NCBI RefSeq assembly: GCF_016906535.1
Contig: NC_057385.1
Span: forward strand, 2,046,001-2,110,000
Direction of reading: 5' to 3'
DNA length: 64,000 nt
Source: Rhizoctonia solani
Taxonomy: Eukaryota > Basidiomycota > Agaricomycetes > Cantharellales > Ceratobasidiaceae
Part shown: positions 61,580-64,000 of the stretch, in pieces
How the letters are laid out: the number at the start of each line of letters is the position of its first letter
How positions within the stretch are numbered: the stretch's first letter is position 1
Made by a program: the position numbers and the translations under genes
Notes under the pieces: model-generated
Seen by the model: only the letters and a program-made list of their open reading frames with translations
Told to the model about the DNA's origin: nothing
The model's database searches: none

Positions 61580-61720
61580 TCAACCACAAACATGAATCGC
61601 CCCCATAACACTCCTGACTAAATATCTATTGCACCTCCCCTAACTGTTTATTCGGCGGGACAGCCCCAAAATCATGTATTCATTACACCCCTGCTACAAT
61701 CCATGCATTCAAACTGCGGT

Positions 61721-62766
61721 TCAGTTGATTTGGACGTGCTCAACGATTGTGATCGACCCGGACAGCCCAACATTTGAGATATGCGCTGCAGCAGAGGTAT
61801 CCTTGGAAGCCATCTTACGAGCGTGCCATTCGACTCGGGCGGGATCAGCCCTATCGTTTCTTCTCAGTTAAACACATACTAAACCCTTCAGTACACTAAC
61901 CAGACTATTCCCCAACCGTCCTCGGCCGCGAATCGCACTAGGAGCGCACGAGATTGACCGGGAAATAATTTCTGATGCAAAGCAATGGTTGGCGCCTCTT
62001 CGATAGCCGACGAGTTTGGAGGAGTATTCGTCTCGCTAGTTAGGAGAAACCCCGTCTGGCGAGTTCCATAAGGCCCAGAGCAAGCGCAAAAAAACTCAGA
62101 GACACTTACTCGTGCTAATTTGTTTAGATCCCACGGCCAAAGTGTTCCAAGGACAGGTCCGCCCCGTCAAATACACTTGAGAGGAACCATCGTCTAAACC
62201 CTTGTGAAACGTATGCGCATCGAAAGCTTTGCCGACTACGAGGACATCTAACCAGGCGATCGAGTCAACAAGGTCTTGCCCAACTCAAAGCGAAACTCGA
62301 ATTACCTCCGACGCACAAGCCCACCATCTTCTTCACGTTTTCCGGGTCAATCTTGACTTCTACGCTTTGGAATAGCACACCCTCGAATCTTTATCATGAG
62401 CAAAGGCCACAATCGCATTTAACGCCGGAATAAATCGACCATATGTCGCCTTTGTAAAAGGGAGGATGTAGACCTTTGCCGTGTTGGTTACTTCACCATC
62501 CACCAGTACTGTATCCCGCGGAAGTACCGAAACAAGATTTTCGAGATCTGGAGGAGGTAGGCTGACCTATATCCTAGCCCATAATATTCATAAGTCATCG
62601 ACCTCAACCCAATCGATTGATTCTGGGATGAGACATACGCCAGAATCACGCTCGTACTATAGCCCAGTGCCCTGGTAACCGCAGCGGAAATGGGATCAGT
62701 GTCCAACAGCCTGTTCTGATCGGTTTGTCGTTTGTGAACACGAATTGCTGTAAGAACTTTCTGCAT
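61721..62766 (-). CDS. Unidentified protein in several exons
   Basis: Several minus-strand exons with good coding character. The start is near 62766 (MQKVLTAIRVHKRQTDQNR); next come ENLVSVLPRDTVLVDGEV, NTAKVYILPFTKATYGRFIP, ALNAIVAFAHD, SVEVKIDPENVKKMVGLC, SIAWLDVLVVGKAFDAHTFH, GLDDGSSQVYLTGRTCPWNT and the end SNVGLSGSITIVEHVQIN with TGA at 61723-61721 (minus). I do not recognise the family; the last segments look like beta strands of a jelly-roll or carbohydrate-binding fold. Exact splice sites between 61860 and 62100 are unsure. It lies directly downstream of a VWA-Hint protein gene on the same strand. Confidence 0.5.
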
Positions 62767-62997
62767 TATTGGTGATGGTTTAGATCAGACCCGGAACATC
62801 AATGAGGAACGTTATTTGAAAATGGTCGGGTTGTATGCGCTTTATATCTGACGTTTTATATCGTCCAGGGTTTCTGCGAGTCCAGACAAACTCATGTAAG
62901 AATCATTAATTACAAATGGCTACATAGTACAATTTTCCTCTTAAGAATCACAACCAGAAGATTAAATCCCCAAAACGGACGAACGATACACAGTTGT

Positions 62998-64000
62998 TCA
63001 GACTTTGCAAAGGACCTGGCGCGGAGCGCAAAGGTGTGGCGCAGCCACCTCATTCTTCTCTAATCTCATGAATCCACAAACTATACCCACGCGATATTGA
63101 CGAACAACCCCAGCACAGTCGACAACACCACTTTTATCATAGTATCCGTCGAGCTGCGACAGGGATTCCACTACACGCGCATAATCCCCCAAAAACGGAT
63201 GGGCGCGTAGTGAATCGATACATCCATGTCCTAGAGTGACACAGCGAATTCCTTCGATGAATACCGCATGGGACTCGGAATCTGACGACGGCTCGAGTAA
63301 AACGGAATAAACATAGTTGCAGGCTAATAACTTGGCTTGCTGAATTTGGGTAGGGAACACCCATGACCCGTTGTGGTAGATTGGATGCCATGGTGTAATC
63401 GCCAACTGTCCGATAGTGCACAGTTCCGTCATCTGACCGGAACATAATGTCCTTAGGACAGCAGCAACTCGTGCGGTGCCCGAGGGGGTACGAACAATAG
63501 TTCCTCGACCAAGTTCAGATAGCCTAATTTTACCGCTTTCTGTATCGATGTAGCACCAACCCGCGAAACAGGGCAACTTCTTCGAACGGTAGGATGCCAT
63601 AGACCCGACGGGGGTATACATAGCAGGGATTTGGCTCCCAGGGCGGTACACGGCTTGGCCTCTCAACGAGGGAGTTGGAGGAGGAAGCGAATCAAATATT
63701 TGATCGATGTGGTCTCGAGTCGAGATGAATATATCAGAATCGCGTCCGTAAACCTGAAGACCTTCATCCTTGAAATTTAGACACTGCTGGCGTTGGTGAG
63801 AACGCGCAATGGAAGGAATGTAGTGCACGCCCCATCGAGCCCAGTTTTTAGGCTCAAGACCCAGGATAACTTGGGAGGTAATGTCCATAGCGAGAGCTTT
63901 ACTGGGCTCATAATTCTTCAGGACCGGATCGTTGAGGTAGCTTGCAATGGATTGCTCGAATTGGCGTTGTAGCAAGTCAGTAACATTAGGCCTTTTTGAT
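62998..64000 (-). CDS. C-terminal part of a VWA-Hint (Vint) domain protein
   Basis: Single open frame continuing past the right edge; the N-terminus is missing. The first part is a Vwaint-like region: QSIASYLNDPVLKNYEPSKA, WARWGVHYIPSIARSHQRQQ, FKDEGLQVYG, and a DHIDQIFDSLPPPTPS end. Then comes a Hint fold: the catalytic Cys in KKLPCFAGWCYID, LSELGRGTIVRTPSGTARVA, block B-like LAITPWHPIYHNGSWVFP with the Thr/His pair, LACNYVYSVLLEP, and VTLGHG followed by AHPFLGDYARVV. Basidiomycete and protist proteins join VWA, Vwaint and Vint domains, and an upstream VWA domain is expected outside the window. Hint domains can cleave or ligate peptide bonds; whether this one does is untested. No intron is visible in this part. 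Confidence 0.8.
   Translation of the reverse strand, partial: SKRPNVTDLLQRQFEQSIASYLNDPVLKNYEPSKALAMDITSQVILGLEPKNWARWGVHYIPSIARSHQRQQCLNFKDEGLQVYGRDSDIFISTRDHIDQIFDSLPPPTPSLRGQAVYRPGSQIPAMYTPVGSMASYRSKKLPCFAGWCYIDTESGKIRLSELGRGTIVRTPSGTARVAAVLRTLCSGQMTELCTIGQLAITPWHPIYHNGSWVFPTQIQQAKLLACNYVYSVLLEPSSDSESHAVFIEGIRCVTLGHGCIDSLRAHPFLGDYARVVESLSQLDGYYDKSGVVDCAGVVRQYRVGIVCGFMRLEKNEVAAPHLCAPRQVLCKV

Overview
The window is nuclear DNA of a filamentous basidiomycete, most likely a Ceratobasidiaceae/Rhizoctonia-like Agaricomycete. The reasons are many short introns (about 47-82 nt, GT...YAG with CTNAN-like branch points), micro-exons, a GPI-type glyoxal oxidase, a DUF6593-like protein and a VWA-Hint (Vint) protein. 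No rRNA, recognisable tRNA, CRISPR or complete transposon was seen.

Layout. 0-9.4 kb: tail of an unidentified gene (+), then minus-strand genes for a DUF6593-like protein, a BTB/POZ protein, an Rxt2-like Rpd3L subunit, a BTG/Tob-domain protein and ribosomal protein eS27. 9.8-22.5 kb (+): biotin synthase, a REX4-type exonuclease homologue that has lost most catalytic residues, an orphan gene, glyoxal oxidase, a class I histone deacetylase and the 30 kDa subunit of complex I. 22.8-48 kb: a large disordered protein, XPA/Rad14, TAF7, peroxisomal acyl-CoA thioesterase, succinyl-CoA ligase beta, a DinB-like protein, SPF27, a HIT protein, a translin/TRAX protein, a RING protein, MED6, V-ATPase subunit F and Ecdysoneless/SGT1. 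This is a very dense housekeeping block with intergenic gaps often under 150 bp. 48-49 kb: HAD phosphatase. 49-57.5 kb: a gene-poor stretch whose only recognisable genes are three tandem paralogues of an unidentified family. 57.5-64 kb: malic enzyme, TIM21, an orphan gene and the C-terminal part of a VWA-Hint protein.

The genes form no single pathway. Themes are nuclear gene expression (Rxt2, HDAC, TAF7, MED6, SPF27, BTG, ECD) and mitochondrial or central metabolism (BioB, NDUFS3, succinyl-CoA ligase, malic enzyme, TIM21).

Quality caveat: in more than twenty places a conserved reading frame breaks and adding exactly one base, usually to a homopolymer, restores it. This looks like a consensus with residual single-base deletions, so several genes that appear broken are probably intact in the organism. 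All exon boundaries were read by eye from splice motifs, frame continuity and remembered family features; no alignment or RNA evidence was available.
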